Part shown: positions 1 to 8,691 of the stretch, one piece after another | Layout: each line of letters begins with the position of its first letter | Position numbering within the stretch: position 1 is the first letter of the stretch | Assembly: GCF_014644535.1 (NCBI RefSeq) | Contig: NZ_BMKW01000002.1 | Coordinates: 459,034 to 523,033, forward strand | Source: Neoroseomonas lacus | GTDB taxonomy: Bacteria > Pseudomonadota > Alphaproteobacteria > Acetobacterales > Acetobacteraceae | Direction of reading: 5' to 3' | DNA length: 64,000 bases | The notes under the pieces: model-generated | What the model saw: only the letters and a program-made list of their open reading frames with translations | Databases searched by the model: none | What the model was told of the DNA's origin: nothing | Made by a program: the position numbers and the translations under genes

Positions 1-468
1 AGCTTCGCCGTGGTGGTCGGCGAGACGATGCAGATCGCGCAGGAGAAATACGCGCATCTGCAGTCGCTGATCGACCCCGAGGCGCAGCTGATGCTGAACT
101 CCTCCCTGATGGGTGCCGACCTGTCCCGGCATCGCGACGTCGCGAGCTTCGCCGCCGCGCAGGGCAACCAGGGCATCAGCGGCTCGATCGACCGCGTCAT
201 GCAACTGATGCAGCAGGAAGGCATCAGCTTCACCGAAGCGGCGAGCAAGCCCCGCGGGCTGCTGGTGGGCACGCCGCAGTCCATCGCCGATGAGCTGGAG
301 GATTTCTTCACCGCCGGCGCCTGCGACGGCTTCATCATCTGGCCCACCATCCACCCCCGCATGTTCGAGGATTTCGGCCGAATGGTGGTGCCGGAACTGC
401 AGAAGCGCGGCCTGTTCCGCAAGGAGTATGCGGGCACGACGCTGCGGGAGAACCTGGCCAACCCGTGA
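1..468 (+). CDS. LLM-class flavin-dependent monooxygenase, C-terminal part
   Basis: This is the last 155 codons of a gene that begins upstream of the window; the frame is open from base 1. The segment resembles the C-terminal part of NtaA/SnaA/DmoA-type bacterial luciferase-like monooxygenases, with the family's late motif around VGTPQSIADELEDFF and the GACDGFIIWPTIHP strand before a proline- and arginine-rich end. Such enzymes use FMNH2 from a partner reductase and O2 to attack C-S, C-N or similar bonds of small organic substrates in the cytoplasm. The substrate cannot be told from this fragment. The N-terminal half of the TIM barrel is outside the window. Confidence 0.8.
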   Translation, partial: SFAVVVGETMQIAQEKYAHLQSLIDPEAQLMLNSSLMGADLSRHRDVASFAAAQGNQGISGSIDRVMQLMQQEGISFTEAASKPRGLLVGTPQSIADELEDFFTAGACDGFIIWPTIHPRMFEDFGRMVVPELQKRGLFRKEYAGTTLRENLANP

Positions 469-497
469 CGGGCGCGCCGGGAGATTGTCTTGAAATC

Positions 498-560
498 CCG
501 GCGCCGGCCCGGCCACCCAACGACCGTATCCGTGGCCGGGTCGAGGTGCGAACCGCTGCC
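498..560. repeat. Dispersed hairpin repeat, family B (copy B1, degenerate)
   Basis: Just after the monooxygenase gene lies an imperfect inverted repeat whose left arm contains CCGGCCCGGCCACCCA and whose right arm contains TGGCCGGGTCGAGGTGCG. The core GGCCCGGCCACCCA and its partner recur at 26.9, 33.3 and (altered) 50.7 kb. It occupies the space between a + gene and a convergent - gene, so it may end transcripts from both. Confidence 0.5.
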
Positions 561-574
561 GGCGAGACACACCC

Positions 575-1006
575 TCAGCCGGGCGGCTCGCCTTCATTGG
601 GCCAGATCCCCGGCGTCGCGAATTCGCCCAGATGCCCGTCGGGGTCGCGGAAATACAGGCTGATGCCGCCGCGCGGCCACCGTGTCCGCCCTTCCTCGGC
701 GATGCCATGCTCGGCGAGCCGCGCGGCCCAGGCCGGCAGGTCCGCCGCAGCAATCGACAGGGCGTAGTGAATGCGCCCTGCCGCGTCATGCGGCGGGAGG
801 ATCCCGCCCGGCATCACCACCGGCTCCGTCGTCCCGCCGCGCAGGAAGACCAACAGCACTGAGCGGCCCACCGCATAGGCCACCAGGCGATGATCGGTGA
901 AAACCGGCGCGAGACCCAGCACCCCTTCATAGAACGACCGGGCGCGCGCCAGGTCGGCGACGTAGATCGCGGTCTCGAGGACACCGGCGATGGGCGGAGT
1001 GCTCAT
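575..1006 (-). CDS. VOC (glyoxalase/bleomycin-resistance) family protein
   Basis: A 143-residue single-domain protein of the vicinal oxygen chelate superfamily. The opening TAIYVADLARARSFYEGVLG is the typical first beta-alpha unit, and the end FRDPDGHLGEF carries the usual last-strand metal ligand context (Glu in LGEF). The His near HRLVAYAV and the IHYAL segment fit other ligand positions. Members are metal-dependent isomerases, dioxygenases or antibiotic-binding proteins; the role here is not determinable. ATG at 1006 is preferred because the upstream in-frame start at 1027 adds only seven unconserved residues. Divergent from the aldolase gene at 1075. Confidence 0.85.
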   Translation of the reverse strand: MSTPPIAGVLETAIYVADLARARSFYEGVLGLAPVFTDHRLVAYAVGRSVLLVFLRGGTTEPVVMPGGILPPHDAAGRIHYALSIAAADLPAWAARLAEHGIAEEGRTRWPRGGISLYFRDPDGHLGEFATPGIWPNEGEPPG

Positions 1007-1074
1007 GGCCGCATCTTGCTCCCGCACCGCCGCTGGGGGAACCTCCGCGCGACACCCCCAGGAGAGATACCGCC

Positions 1075-1863
1075 ATGGCCCATGCCCTGGGCGCGCCCGC
1101 CGCCCCCGCCATCCTGCGCAACACCGAGCTCGACGCCGACACGGTGCGCCAGGCGCGGGTCGACCTCGCCGCCTGTTTCCGCATGGCCGGGCGCCTCGGC
1201 ATGCATGAAGGCATCTGCAACCATTTCTCCTTCGTGGTGCCCGGCCGCGACGACCTGTTCCTGGTGAACCCCTATGGCTGGGCGTTCAGCGAGATCACCG
1301 CCTCGCGCCTGCTGGTGTGCGACTTCAACGGCCATGTCGTGGCCGGCGACGGCGTGCCGGAAGCGACAGCCTTCTTCATCCATGCCCGCGTGCATAAGAA
1401 TGTCGGGCGCGCCAAGGCCGCCTTCCACACCCACATGCCGAATGCGACGGCGCTGGCCATGCTGGAAGGCCCGCCGCTGGTCTGGGCAGGTCAGACCGCG
1501 CTGAAATTTTATGGCCGCACCATGGTCGACGAGGAATATGGCGGCCTCGCGCTCGATGAGCAGGAGGGCGACCGCATCGCGGCGAGCATTGGCGACGCAG
1601 ACATCGTCTTCATGAAAAATCACGGGGTGATGGTGGTCGGCGGTTCGGTCGCCGAGGCGTGGGATGACCTGTACTACCTCGAACGTGCGGCCGAGGTGCA
1701 GCGCATGGCCATGGCGACCGGCCGCACCCTGAAGGTCGTGCCGGAGGCGATGGCGGCGCGCACCTACGCCCAGATGCGCGAAGGCGACCGCGAGAGCGCA
1801 CGGCTGCATCTGGAAAGCGTGAAGCGCATTCTCGCGCGCGAGGAACCGGACTTCATGCATTGA
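1075..1863 (+). CDS. Class II aldolase/adducin family protein
   Basis: A 262-residue cytoplasmic protein of the class II aldolase (fuculose-1-phosphate aldolase/adducin) fold. The metal-binding HTHMPNATAL motif and the later KNHGVMVVGG motif supply the His ligands that hold the divalent metal; MHEGICNHFS near the N-terminus is the characteristic Asn/His loop. Members cleave or decarboxylate sugar-type substrates, and this soluble group is often annotated by similarity only. The start is supported by GGAGAG upstream of the ATG. It is followed by an EamA transporter 76 bp downstream, which could be co-transcribed. Confidence 0.85.
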   Translation: MAHALGAPAAPAILRNTELDADTVRQARVDLAACFRMAGRLGMHEGICNHFSFVVPGRDDLFLVNPYGWAFSEITASRLLVCDFNGHVVAGDGVPEATAFFIHARVHKNVGRAKAAFHTHMPNATALAMLEGPPLVWAGQTALKFYGRTMVDEEYGGLALDEQEGDRIAASIGDADIVFMKNHGVMVVGGSVAEAWDDLYYLERAAEVQRMAMATGRTLKVVPEAMAARTYAQMREGDRESARLHLESVKRILAREEPDFMH

Positions 1864-1939
1864 CCCTGCCCGAGGCGCGCCGCGGTCGTCCCGGCAGCGC
1901 GGCGGCGAGCAGGTCGAGCGTCGCCACACGTGACGCGTC

Positions 1940-2827
1940 TTGAGCGCGCCCGGACGGTCGGGGCCGGATGGGGCCGGGTTGGCGCTGCTCGCCGTCACCA
2001 CGCTCGGCTGGGGCCTCAACTGGCCCGCCATGAAGGTGCTGCTGGCTGAATGGCCGGTGCTGACGACGCGTGCCTCGGCTGGCGCGTTGGGGCTCACGCT
2101 ACTGCTGACGGTCGCGCTGGTGCGGCGGGAGAAGCTTACGGTGCCGCCCGCACTCTGGCCGCGCCTCGTGCTGACCGCGTTGCTCAACGTCACCGCCTGG
2201 ATGGGGCTTGCCTCCTTTTCGCTGCTGTGGCTGTCGGCGGCCGAGGCAACCATCATCTGCTACACCATGCCGGTCTGGGCGACGCTGATGGCCTGGGCGA
2301 TCCTGGGTGAGAAGCCCCACCCGGCGCGCCTCGCCGGGCTGGCGCTGGCGCTGTCGGGGCTGGTGGTGCTGGTGCTCGGCCACGGCGTCGCGGTGGGGCT
2401 GGAAAAGGCCCCGGGCGTCGCCTTCGGGCTTGGCTCGGCCATCCTGTTCTCGCTGGGCACGGTGGTCACCAAGCGCTGGCCGCTCGGCCTGCCGCCGACC
2501 AGCGCGACGGTGTGGCAGGTCGGCATCGGCATCCTGCCATTGGCGGTGCTCGCGCTCATCTTCGACCGGCCCGAGGTCGGACGGCTGTCGGTAGGCGACT
2601 GGGCGCTGCTCGCCTATGGCGGGGTCTTCGCGCTGGGGCTCTGCTACCTGTCCTGGTTCGCCGCGCTGCGACGGCTGCCGGCCTCGCTCGCCTCTCTCGG
2701 CACGCTGCTCACGCCCATGGTCGGGGTGGCGAGCGCCGCGCTGTTCCTGGGCGAGCCCTTCGGTTGGCGGGAGGCGACAGCACTGGGGCTGACGTTGTCA
2801 GGCGTCGGGCTGGCGGTGCGGGGGTGA
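1940..2827 (+). CDS. EamA/DMT-superfamily exporter
   Basis: A 295-residue inner-membrane protein made of about ten hydrophobic segments in two EamA repeats, as in RhaT/YdcZ-type drug/metabolite transporters. The first repeat opens with the typical TLGWGLNWPAMKVLL and the second with FGLGSAILFSLGTVVTKRW. Substrates of this family range from amino acids to purines and cannot be read from sequence. The start used is TTG at 1940, which places the first helix normally behind a 13-residue cytoplasmic lead; no better ATG lies nearby. The 260 bp after it, up to panC, show no gene. Confidence 0.8.
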   Translation: MSAPGRSGPDGAGLALLAVTTLGWGLNWPAMKVLLAEWPVLTTRASAGALGLTLLLTVALVRREKLTVPPALWPRLVLTALLNVTAWMGLASFSLLWLSAAEATIICYTMPVWATLMAWAILGEKPHPARLAGLALALSGLVVLVLGHGVAVGLEKAPGVAFGLGSAILFSLGTVVTKRWPLGLPPTSATVWQVGIGILPLAVLALIFDRPEVGRLSVGDWALLAYGGVFALGLCYLSWFAALRRLPASLASLGTLLTPMVGVASAALFLGEPFGWREATALGLTLSGVGLAVRG

Positions 2828-3088
2828 GCCTCGTTCAGGGATCTTGCGGCGGCGGTATGCGGATATCGGGCACGACGTCGCGCAGGTCTGGTGCCGCGAT
2901 GCGCGCCCAGACCGGCGATCGCCACCGCCACACGTCACCCGTCGGCCGGCACGCCGCAATCCATCGCGCCGAGGAAGCACCACGCATCTGGTGGCTGGAG
3001 CATTTCCCGATCAGACGGTGCCGGCCCACATCCCTCGGGCCGGGAAGTGCCCTGAACTGACAATATCAGCACCGAAAGATGCGCAAGT

Positions 3089-3931
3089 TCAGTCCACCGG
3101 GACGTTGTCCAGCAGCCGCACCGTGCCGAGCCTCGCCGCAGCCACCAGCCGCATCGGGCCATCCACGCGCCGCGCCGTCAGTGACTTCAGCGTCTCGGCC
3201 TCGACCAAGGCGAGGTAATCGGGCGCGAAGCCATGATCGCGCAGCGCCTGCACACCTTCGCCAAGCGCCGCCGCCACGTCGCTGCCGGCCGCGATCGCCG
3301 CCGCGGCCTGCGTCATCACGCGCAACAGCACCGGGGCGGTGGCGCGATCCTCGGGCGAGAGGAAGCGGTTGCGCGAGGACATCGCCAGCCCATCGGCCTC
3401 GCGCACCGTCGCGACCGGCAGGATGCCGATGGGAATGTCGAGATCGGTCGCCATGCGCGTGACGACCTGCAATTGCTGCCAGTCCTTTTCGCCGAAAACG
3501 GCAACGTCGGCCTGGCATTGTAGGAACAGCTTGCAGCAGACAGTTGCCACGCCGCGGAAATGACCCGGCCGCGCATCGCCTTCCCAGCCGTGAGTCGGGC
3601 CGGCGACCTCGATCACCGTAGCGCTGCCCGGCGGGTACATCGCCTCGACCGGCGGCATCCAGACCAGGTCGCAACGGGCGCTGCGCAGCTTGGCGAGGTC
3701 GCCTTCCTCATCGCGCGGATAACGCGACAGGTCCTCATTCGGATTGAACTGCAGCGGATTGACGAAAATCGAGGTGACGACGGCATCGGCCGCCTGGCGC
3801 CCGGCGGCGACCAGGGCCAGATGCCCGTCATGCAGCGCGCCCATGGTAGGCACCAGGGCGAGGCGCTTGCCAGCCGCGCGCAGGGCGGCGGTGGCGGTGC
3901 GGAGGGAGGGCAGGTCTCGGCAGATCAGCAT
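3089..3931 (-). CDS. panC: Pantothenate synthetase
   Basis: A 280-residue cytoplasmic enzyme that condenses pantoate and beta-alanine with ATP to form pantothenate, the coenzyme A precursor. The ATP-binding PTMGALHDGHLALV (HIGH-like) motif is at residues 26-39, FVNPLQFNPNEDLSRYPR forms the pantoate site, and VFGEKDWQQLQVV and the KMSKS-like MSSRNRFLS motif follow. Length is normal for PanC. The ATG at 3931 (MLICRDLP) is chosen over longer upstream starts because family similarity begins there. It lies 37 bp downstream of a small three-gene set on the same strand; panE lies at 30.5 kb, so the pathway genes are scattered. Confidence 0.95.
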   Translation of the reverse strand: MLICRDLPSLRTATAALRAAGKRLALVPTMGALHDGHLALVAAGRQAADAVVTSIFVNPLQFNPNEDLSRYPRDEEGDLAKLRSARCDLVWMPPVEAMYPPGSATVIEVAGPTHGWEGDARPGHFRGVATVCCKLFLQCQADVAVFGEKDWQQLQVVTRMATDLDIPIGILPVATVREADGLAMSSRNRFLSPEDRATAPVLLRVMTQAAAAIAAGSDVAAALGEGVQALRDHGFAPDYLALVEAETLKSLTARRVDGPMRLVAAARLGTVRLLDNVPVD

Positions 3932-3968
3932 GGCCGGTTTGTAGTCCGGATTGCGATCCGCCGGAATC

Positions 3969-4295
3969 TCAGCCGCGGCGCATGGATGCCTGCATCGCGC
4001 GGGGCGACGCACCAGGTGTCGGGTCCAGGATGTCGTCCTCCCAGATATGGAGGATGCCAAGCGGCGGGCTCGATCGTTCGCGCAGCTTGGCATGGGCTGC
4101 GGCCTCGATGCGCGGGCGCGCCTCGGCGAAGCGCGTCATCAGGTCGGTGCCGTGGAATGAACCGCCACCGCTGACGCCCAGCAAGGCGAGGCGCGAGATG
4201 GCGCAGCGCACCAGCGTGCCGTCATCCATGTTCAGCTCGAAGATCAGCCGCTGGCCATCCCAGCGTGGTGGCGCCGGGGTTTCCATCTCGGTCAT
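3969..4295 (-). CDS. DUF1488-like small protein
   Basis: A 108-residue protein whose middle section (DGTLVRCAISRLALLGV and IEAAAHAKL) resembles the DUF1488 family of small proteobacterial proteins of unknown role. It has no signal peptide or membrane segment. Its ATG overlaps the stop of the preceding 88-residue gene (ATGA), so both are translated from one message. The next gene downstream is panC. No function is proposed. Confidence 0.7.
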   Translation of the reverse strand: MTEMETPAPPRWDGQRLIFELNMDDGTLVRCAISRLALLGVSGGGSFHGTDLMTRFAEARPRIEAAAHAKLRERSSPPLGILHIWEDDILDPTPGASPRAMQASMRRG

Positions 4296-4558
4296 GACTG
4301 TGGCCTTCCATTGTCGGCGAGCGCCGCGGCGAGTTCCGCCGGCGTGATCGCCAGCGCCTGCACCAACCGCCCGGAGGCGAGGCCATGCCGCGCGATCGTC
4401 AGGCTGATTCGCCGCCAGGCGGGGAAGGAGAGGCTCTCGATCATCTCCTCCTCCGTCTCGACCCGGTACTGACCCGCGGGCAGCGGGCCGGAACGGGAGG
4501 AGACGAGGAACGGATGATGGAATTCCATCACCTCGCTCGTCGTGCGGGCTTCCATCAA
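4292..4558 (-). CDS. Conserved hypothetical protein, 88 residues
   Basis: The protein starts MMEARTTSEVMEFHHPF and continues with a beta-rich stretch (FLVSSRSGPLPAGQYRVETEEE) that looks like a short surface or binding domain, then an amphipathic C-terminal half. I recognise this layout from small alphaproteobacterial hypothetical proteins but know of no assigned function. It is sandwiched between the DUF1488-like gene (ATGA overlap) and a one-helix membrane protein 3 bp upstream, so it is almost certainly part of a three-gene transcript. Confidence 0.65.
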   Translation of the reverse strand: MMEARTTSEVMEFHHPFLVSSRSGPLPAGQYRVETEEEMIESLSFPAWRRISLTIARHGLASGRLVQALAITPAELAAALADNGRPQS

Positions 4559-4561
4559 GGG

Positions 4562-4921
4562 TCACCGCGCCAGAAGATCCGCGCAGGCGCGTGCCACATC
4601 GGGGTCGATATTGGTGCCGCCGGCCGGGTTGGTGGCGAAGCGACGCGACAGCGTGTTGCGGGCCGACCAGTCGAGTTCCTTGGCGCCGGGCGTCTCCACC
4701 CGCGCACGATCGGCGCAATACATCGCCTGCTGTGCGACGACGCCATTATGGGCGAGGGTCTGCGCCGTGCTGGTGCGCATCTGGAAACCCACCATGCCGG
4801 AGATGATCGGCCCGGCGACCAGCCCGACGCCGAGGGCGAGCAGCAGGGGCTTGGCTTTCGTCCAGCGCGCGCCGCAATCAGCGGAGAAACGGGCGAAGGC
4901 GCTCGGGGTGCCAGCCGACAT
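4562..4921 (-). CDS. Hypothetical single-pass membrane protein
   Basis: A 119-residue protein with one hydrophobic segment (LLLALGVGLVAGPIISGMVGF) near residues 25-45, preceded by positive charge, so the C-terminal 75 residues probably lie in the periplasm. That part holds two cysteines (MYCADR and ARACADLL) that could pair. The last motif, DPDVARACADLLAR, recurs in small alphaproteobacterial membrane proteins. First gene of the small set 4921-3969; the AT-richer region to its right (around 5030-5080) probably carries its promoter and that of the divergent rlmI-like gene. Confidence 0.6.
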   Translation of the reverse strand: MSAGTPSAFARFSADCGARWTKAKPLLLALGVGLVAGPIISGMVGFQMRTSTAQTLAHNGVVAQQAMYCADRARVETPGAKELDWSARNTLSRRFATNPAGGTNIDPDVARACADLLAR

Positions 4922-5148
4922 GGTTGATGCTCCTGGCGACCATATCGCGCAGGTAAAACTGCCGGCCCTGCGGAGACGGGAAAAGTATTCCTGATCAATT
5001 CCGCAGGCATGGTCGCAACATTCAGATGGCAATTTTCTTCCGGATATACAATGTTTGATTTGAAATTATTTCGGCATTCGAGCCCTGGCGGGCATGGCCG
5101 ATCCGGCCACAGACTTGCCCGTAACGACGGGAAGGATTAGGCGGCGGC

Positions 5149-6336
5149 ATGTCCCTCGACCGCATGACCCTCCGCCTGCAAGCCGGCCGCGACCGTCGCA
5201 TCAAGGCCGGCCACCCGTGGGCCTTCTCCAACGAGATCGTCATGACGCCGGCGGCCAAGGCGCTGCCGCCGGGCAGCGTCGTGCGCCTCGAAGGTGATGA
5301 CGGGATGAAGCACGGCACCTTCCACTTCAACCCGCATTCGCTGATCGCCGCGCGGCGGCTCTCCACCGATCCCGATGCGGCCTGCGATGCCGGCTGGTAC
5401 CGCGCCCGCCTCGGCGAGGCGCTGGGTCTGCGCGACCGGCTGTTCGACGCCCCGCACTACCGCCTGGTGCATGCCGAGGCCGACGGCCTGCCCGGGCTGG
5501 TGATCGACCGCTATGGCGATGTGGTGGCGTTGCAGGCCAATACCGCCGGGATGGAGGCCGCGACACCGCTGATCGTCGAGGCGCTGACCGACCTGATCGC
5601 CCCGCGCGGCATCGTCGCCCGCAACGACAGCGCCGTGCGTGCGTTGGAGGGCCTGCCCGAGGCAACTTCTCTGCTGCACGGCGATGCCGCCGGCGCGGTG
5701 GTCGAGGAGAATGGCCGTCGTTTCCCCGTCGATCTGCTTAGTGGGCAAAAGACAGGCTGGTTCTTCGACCAGCGCGAACACCGCGCCCGCGTGTCACGCC
5801 TCGCCAAGGGGGCGACGGTACTCGACGCCTTCTGCCATACTGGCGGTTTCGGCATCGGCTGCGCGGTCGCCGGGGCGGCGCAGGTCAAACTGCTCGACCG
5901 CAGCGAACATGCGCTGGCCACCGCCACCGAGGCCGCCGCGATGAACGGCGTCGCCGACCGCGTCACCACCCAGCGCGGCGAGGCGATGGAAGCCCTGGAA
6001 CGGCTGGTCGGCGAGGGCCGTCGCTTCGACGTGGTGATCACCGACCCGCCCGCCTTCGCCAAGACGCGAAAGGACCAGCCGGCGGCGCTGCGCGCCTATG
6101 GCAAGCTGGCGCGGCTGGCGGCGACGCTGACCGCGCCGGGCGGCATGCTGTTCATCGCCTCCTGCAGCCATCATGTCGGCCTCGGTGACTTCGCCGATGC
6201 CGTCGCCTGGGGCACGCATCGTGCCCGCCGCGAAGCGCGCATCCTGCACATGGGTGGTGCCGGGCCGGACCATCCGCTGCATCCGATGCTGCCGGAAAGC
6301 CAGTATCTGAAGGGCATGCTGCTGCACCTGCCGTGA
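5149..6336 (+). CDS. rlmI: Class I rRNA large-subunit methyltransferase (RlmI type)
   Basis: A 395-residue protein with an N-terminal PUA-like RNA-binding domain (residues about 5-85, including RRIKAGHPWAFSNEI), a central EEHEH-type domain and a C-terminal SAM-binding methyltransferase domain. GQKTGWFFDQREHR, VLDAFCHTGGFGI (motif I) and the catalytic ITDPPAFAKTRKD are diagnostic of the RlmI/RlmK family that makes 5-methylcytosine in 23S rRNA. Conservation of the DPPAF motif suggests an active enzyme. Its stop overlaps the GTG start of the DUF3293 gene, so 5149-7930 is one operon. A second RNA methyltransferase (RlmM-like) is at 57 kb. Confidence 0.88.
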   Translation: MSLDRMTLRLQAGRDRRIKAGHPWAFSNEIVMTPAAKALPPGSVVRLEGDDGMKHGTFHFNPHSLIAARRLSTDPDAACDAGWYRARLGEALGLRDRLFDAPHYRLVHAEADGLPGLVIDRYGDVVALQANTAGMEAATPLIVEALTDLIAPRGIVARNDSAVRALEGLPEATSLLHGDAAGAVVEENGRRFPVDLLSGQKTGWFFDQREHRARVSRLAKGATVLDAFCHTGGFGIGCAVAGAAQVKLLDRSEHALATATEAAAMNGVADRVTTQRGEAMEALERLVGEGRRFDVVITDPPAFAKTRKDQPAALRAYGKLARLAATLTAPGGMLFIASCSHHVGLGDFADAVAWGTHRARREARILHMGGAGPDHPLHPMLPESQYLKGMLLHLP

Positions 6337-6773
6337 GCCTGCCGCACGTCCGCTTCCTGCACCCCGCGCCATTGCCGGTCGGGCCGCGCCTGGCCCGAGG
6401 CTGGCGCCTCACCGCCTATGCGGCCGGCGGAGCGGCGGTGCGGCTCGGTCGGCGATCGGCGGTGGTGGATGCACTGCTGACCGCTGCCGGCGTTCGGCAG
6501 GGTGCCTTCATCGGGGCGTGGAACCCGTTGAGCCGCGCCATGCCGCGACGCTGGAACGACCGCGCCCTGGCCCGGCTGCGTGGTCTGGCACAGCGTGGCG
6601 GACGCCGCTGCATCGCGGGGCGCGGCCATGCCGCCAAACCGCCCTGGGCGGAGGACCACCTGCTGATGCTCGGCGACCTGCGGCCCATCACCGTCCTGGC
6701 GCGGCGCTTCCGCCAGCACGCCATCCTGCGCGTGCGGCTGCGCGCGGCCTCCCGGTTGCTGGTGTTGCGGTGA
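6333..6773 (+). CDS. DUF3293 domain protein
   Basis: A 146-residue protein matching the DUF3293 pattern: FIGAWNPLSR with the following asparagine (RRWNDRAL), a central glycine-rich turn, WAEDHLLMLG, and a late RFRQHAILRV segment equivalent to the family's FGQ.A motif. The function is unknown; the family is small, soluble and widespread in proteobacteria. It starts with GTG inside the rlmI stop (GTGA) and ends inside the GTG of the MFS gene, so it is translationally coupled on both sides. Confidence 0.8.
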   Translation: MSLPHVRFLHPAPLPVGPRLARGWRLTAYAAGGAAVRLGRRSAVVDALLTAAGVRQGAFIGAWNPLSRAMPRRWNDRALARLRGLAQRGGRRCIAGRGHAAKPPWAEDHLLMLGDLRPITVLARRFRQHAILRVRLRAASRLLVLR

Positions 6774-7930
6774 AGGGCGCGATCGGTTTTCTGGCGGCCG
6801 TCTTCGCGCTGCGCGCCGCGCTCGGCGTGCTGTTCCAGGCGCCGGGCGCCGCCGGGCCGGTGCTCGTGCCGGCATTCGGCATGGACTGGACGCAGTTCGG
6901 CACGCTGGTCGGGCTGTTCTGGCTGCCGGGGCTGGTGATCGCCGTCCCTCTCGGCCTTGTCGCGCCCAAACTGGGCGACCGCGCTGTCGTGCTGTTCGGC
7001 ATGGGGCTGCTGGTGACCGGGGGGCTGGTCTCGGCCATGGCCGGCAGCGGCGTGGCGCTGCTGTATGCCGGGCGATTGCTGATGGGCAGCGGCACCGTGT
7101 TGGTCATCGTGCTGCTGACCAAGATGATGCAGGATCGCTTCAAGGGCGCGGACCTGTTCCCCGCCATGGCGATCTACGTGCTCGGCTGGCCGGTCGGCAT
7201 CGCCGCGGCACAGGCGGTGCTGCCGGGGCTGTCGGTGACGTTCGGCTGGCAGGTACCCTTCCTCGCCGGCGCGGCAGCGATGCTGGTCGCCTCCATCAGC
7301 CTCGCCACCGCCTCAAGGCCGGCCTCGCGCGCCCCGGCGCCGGTCGCCGCCTCGGGTCGGCTGACCGGGCGGGAGATACGGTTGATGTGCCTAGCCGGTG
7401 CCTGCTGGGCGATGGTCAATGGCACCTACATGGTGCTCGTCACCTTCGCGCCACCCTTGCTAGTCGCGCGTGGGCTGTCGGTGGGCGAGGCCGGTTTCGC
7501 GACATCGCTGATGTCCTGGGTGAACCTGATCGCCGTGCCGGCGGGCGCGATGCTGGCACGCCGCCCGGCACTGGTGATGCCAATGGTGCTGGTCTGCATC
7601 ACCGCCTCGGCCGCGCTGGCGGCGGCGCTGCCCTTCGCGGGGCTGGGCTGGGCGGCGGCGATCCTCGCGGCACATGGGCTGTTGTACGCGCTGCCGATCA
7701 CGGTGTTCTCGGCCCTGCCGGCGCTCGCCGTGCCACCGGAACGGCGGGCGCAGGGCCTCGGCGTCTATTTCGTGTGGTTTTATGGCGGCTGCACGGGGTT
7801 TCCGCCGCTTGCCGGATGGCTCGCTGACCGGACAGGCGGCGCGACGGTGCCGGTGATCTTCGCGGCCCTGCTGCTGCTGGCGGCGATGGGCATGTTCCTG
7901 GCGTTCCGGCGGATGGTGGCGCGGGGGTGA
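6770..7930 (+). CDS. MFS transporter
   Basis: A 386-residue inner-membrane protein with about 12 hydrophobic segments, of the CynX/NimT-like MFS type. The start is the GTG overlapping the DUF3293 stop; a longer reading from 6518 in this frame overlaps that gene and has no coding character. The loop after helix 2 (GLVAPKLGDRAVVLFG) corresponds to MFS motif A in relaxed form. The second half opens with RLTGREIRLMCLAGACWAM. Substrate unknown. It is the last gene of the rlmI operon. Confidence 0.8.
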   Translation: MKGAIGFLAAVFALRAALGVLFQAPGAAGPVLVPAFGMDWTQFGTLVGLFWLPGLVIAVPLGLVAPKLGDRAVVLFGMGLLVTGGLVSAMAGSGVALLYAGRLLMGSGTVLVIVLLTKMMQDRFKGADLFPAMAIYVLGWPVGIAAAQAVLPGLSVTFGWQVPFLAGAAAMLVASISLATASRPASRAPAPVAASGRLTGREIRLMCLAGACWAMVNGTYMVLVTFAPPLLVARGLSVGEAGFATSLMSWVNLIAVPAGAMLARRPALVMPMVLVCITASAALAAALPFAGLGWAAAILAAHGLLYALPITVFSALPALAVPPERRAQGLGVYFVWFYGGCTGFPPLAGWLADRTGGATVPVIFAALLLLAAMGMFLAFRRMVARG

Positions 7931-7944
7931 CGCCGCGGCCGCCG

Positions 7945-8691
7945 TCAGTTCACCCCCAGCGCGCCGCCCATCACATCGCCGATCCCGTCATGGATCACGA
8001 GGTCCGCCAAGTCATCGAGCGGCGTCTCCTGCCTGTTCACGATCACCAGCCGCGCGCCGCGACGTTTGGCGATTTCGGGAAAGCCCGCTGCCGGATAGAC
8101 GACCAGCGACGAGCCGAGCACGATGAACAGATCGGCCGCGAGGGTTTCCTCCTGTGCCCGGCGCATCGGTTCTTCCGGCATCGACTGGCCAAAGGAGATC
8201 GTCGCCGTCTTCACCAGCCCGCCGCAGGCCGCACAGGCCGGCACGTCGCCCTCGCGCTCGAACACCGCCCGCAGCGCGCCGATCTCGTATCGCGTGGTGC
8301 AGTCGAGGCAATGGGCGTAGGTCGAATTGCCGTGCAACTCGATCACCTGCGCCTCGGGAATGCCCGAAGCCTGGTGCAGCCCGTCGATGTTCTGCGTGAT
8401 GACGGATCGCGTCTTGCCCTGCCGCACCAGCATCGCCACGGCGCGATGGCCACGATTGGGCTGCGCCGCGCGCATCGTGTCGTCGCCGGCGAAGCGGCGG
8501 CGCCAGGTCTCGCGCCGCGCTTCCGGCGAGGCGACGAAATCCTGGAACAGGATCGGCTGCATCTTGGTCCAAACGCCGTTGGTGCCACGGAAATCCGGAA
8601 TGCCGGATTCGGTGCTGATGCCCGCGCCGGTGAAGACCGCGACGCGCCGCGCCTCCTCGATCATGCGGCGGAGCGTCGCGGCGTCGCTCAC
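7945..8691 (-). CDS. Sir2-family NAD-dependent protein deacylase
   Basis: A 248-residue sirtuin that removes acyl groups from lysine with NAD+. GAGISTESGIPDFRG (NAD site), TQNIDGLHQ and the catalytic ELHGN His are all present, as are four zinc cysteines (CLDC and CAAC) and the late LGSSLVVYPAA and VNRQ motifs. The segment QDFVASPEARRETWRRRF resembles the SIRT4-like (class II) region rather than the Tyr-x-x-Arg of desuccinylases, so acetyl, lipoyl or other activity is open. GTG at 8691 overlaps the tam stop (GTGA); the two genes form an operon. Convergent with the MFS gene. Confidence 0.9.
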   Translation of the reverse strand: MSDAATLRRMIEEARRVAVFTGAGISTESGIPDFRGTNGVWTKMQPILFQDFVASPEARRETWRRRFAGDDTMRAAQPNRGHRAVAMLVRQGKTRSVITQNIDGLHQASGIPEAQVIELHGNSTYAHCLDCTTRYEIGALRAVFEREGDVPACAACGGLVKTATISFGQSMPEEPMRRAQEETLAADLFIVLGSSLVVYPAAGFPEIAKRRGARLVIVNRQETPLDDLADLVIHDGIGDVMGGALGVN

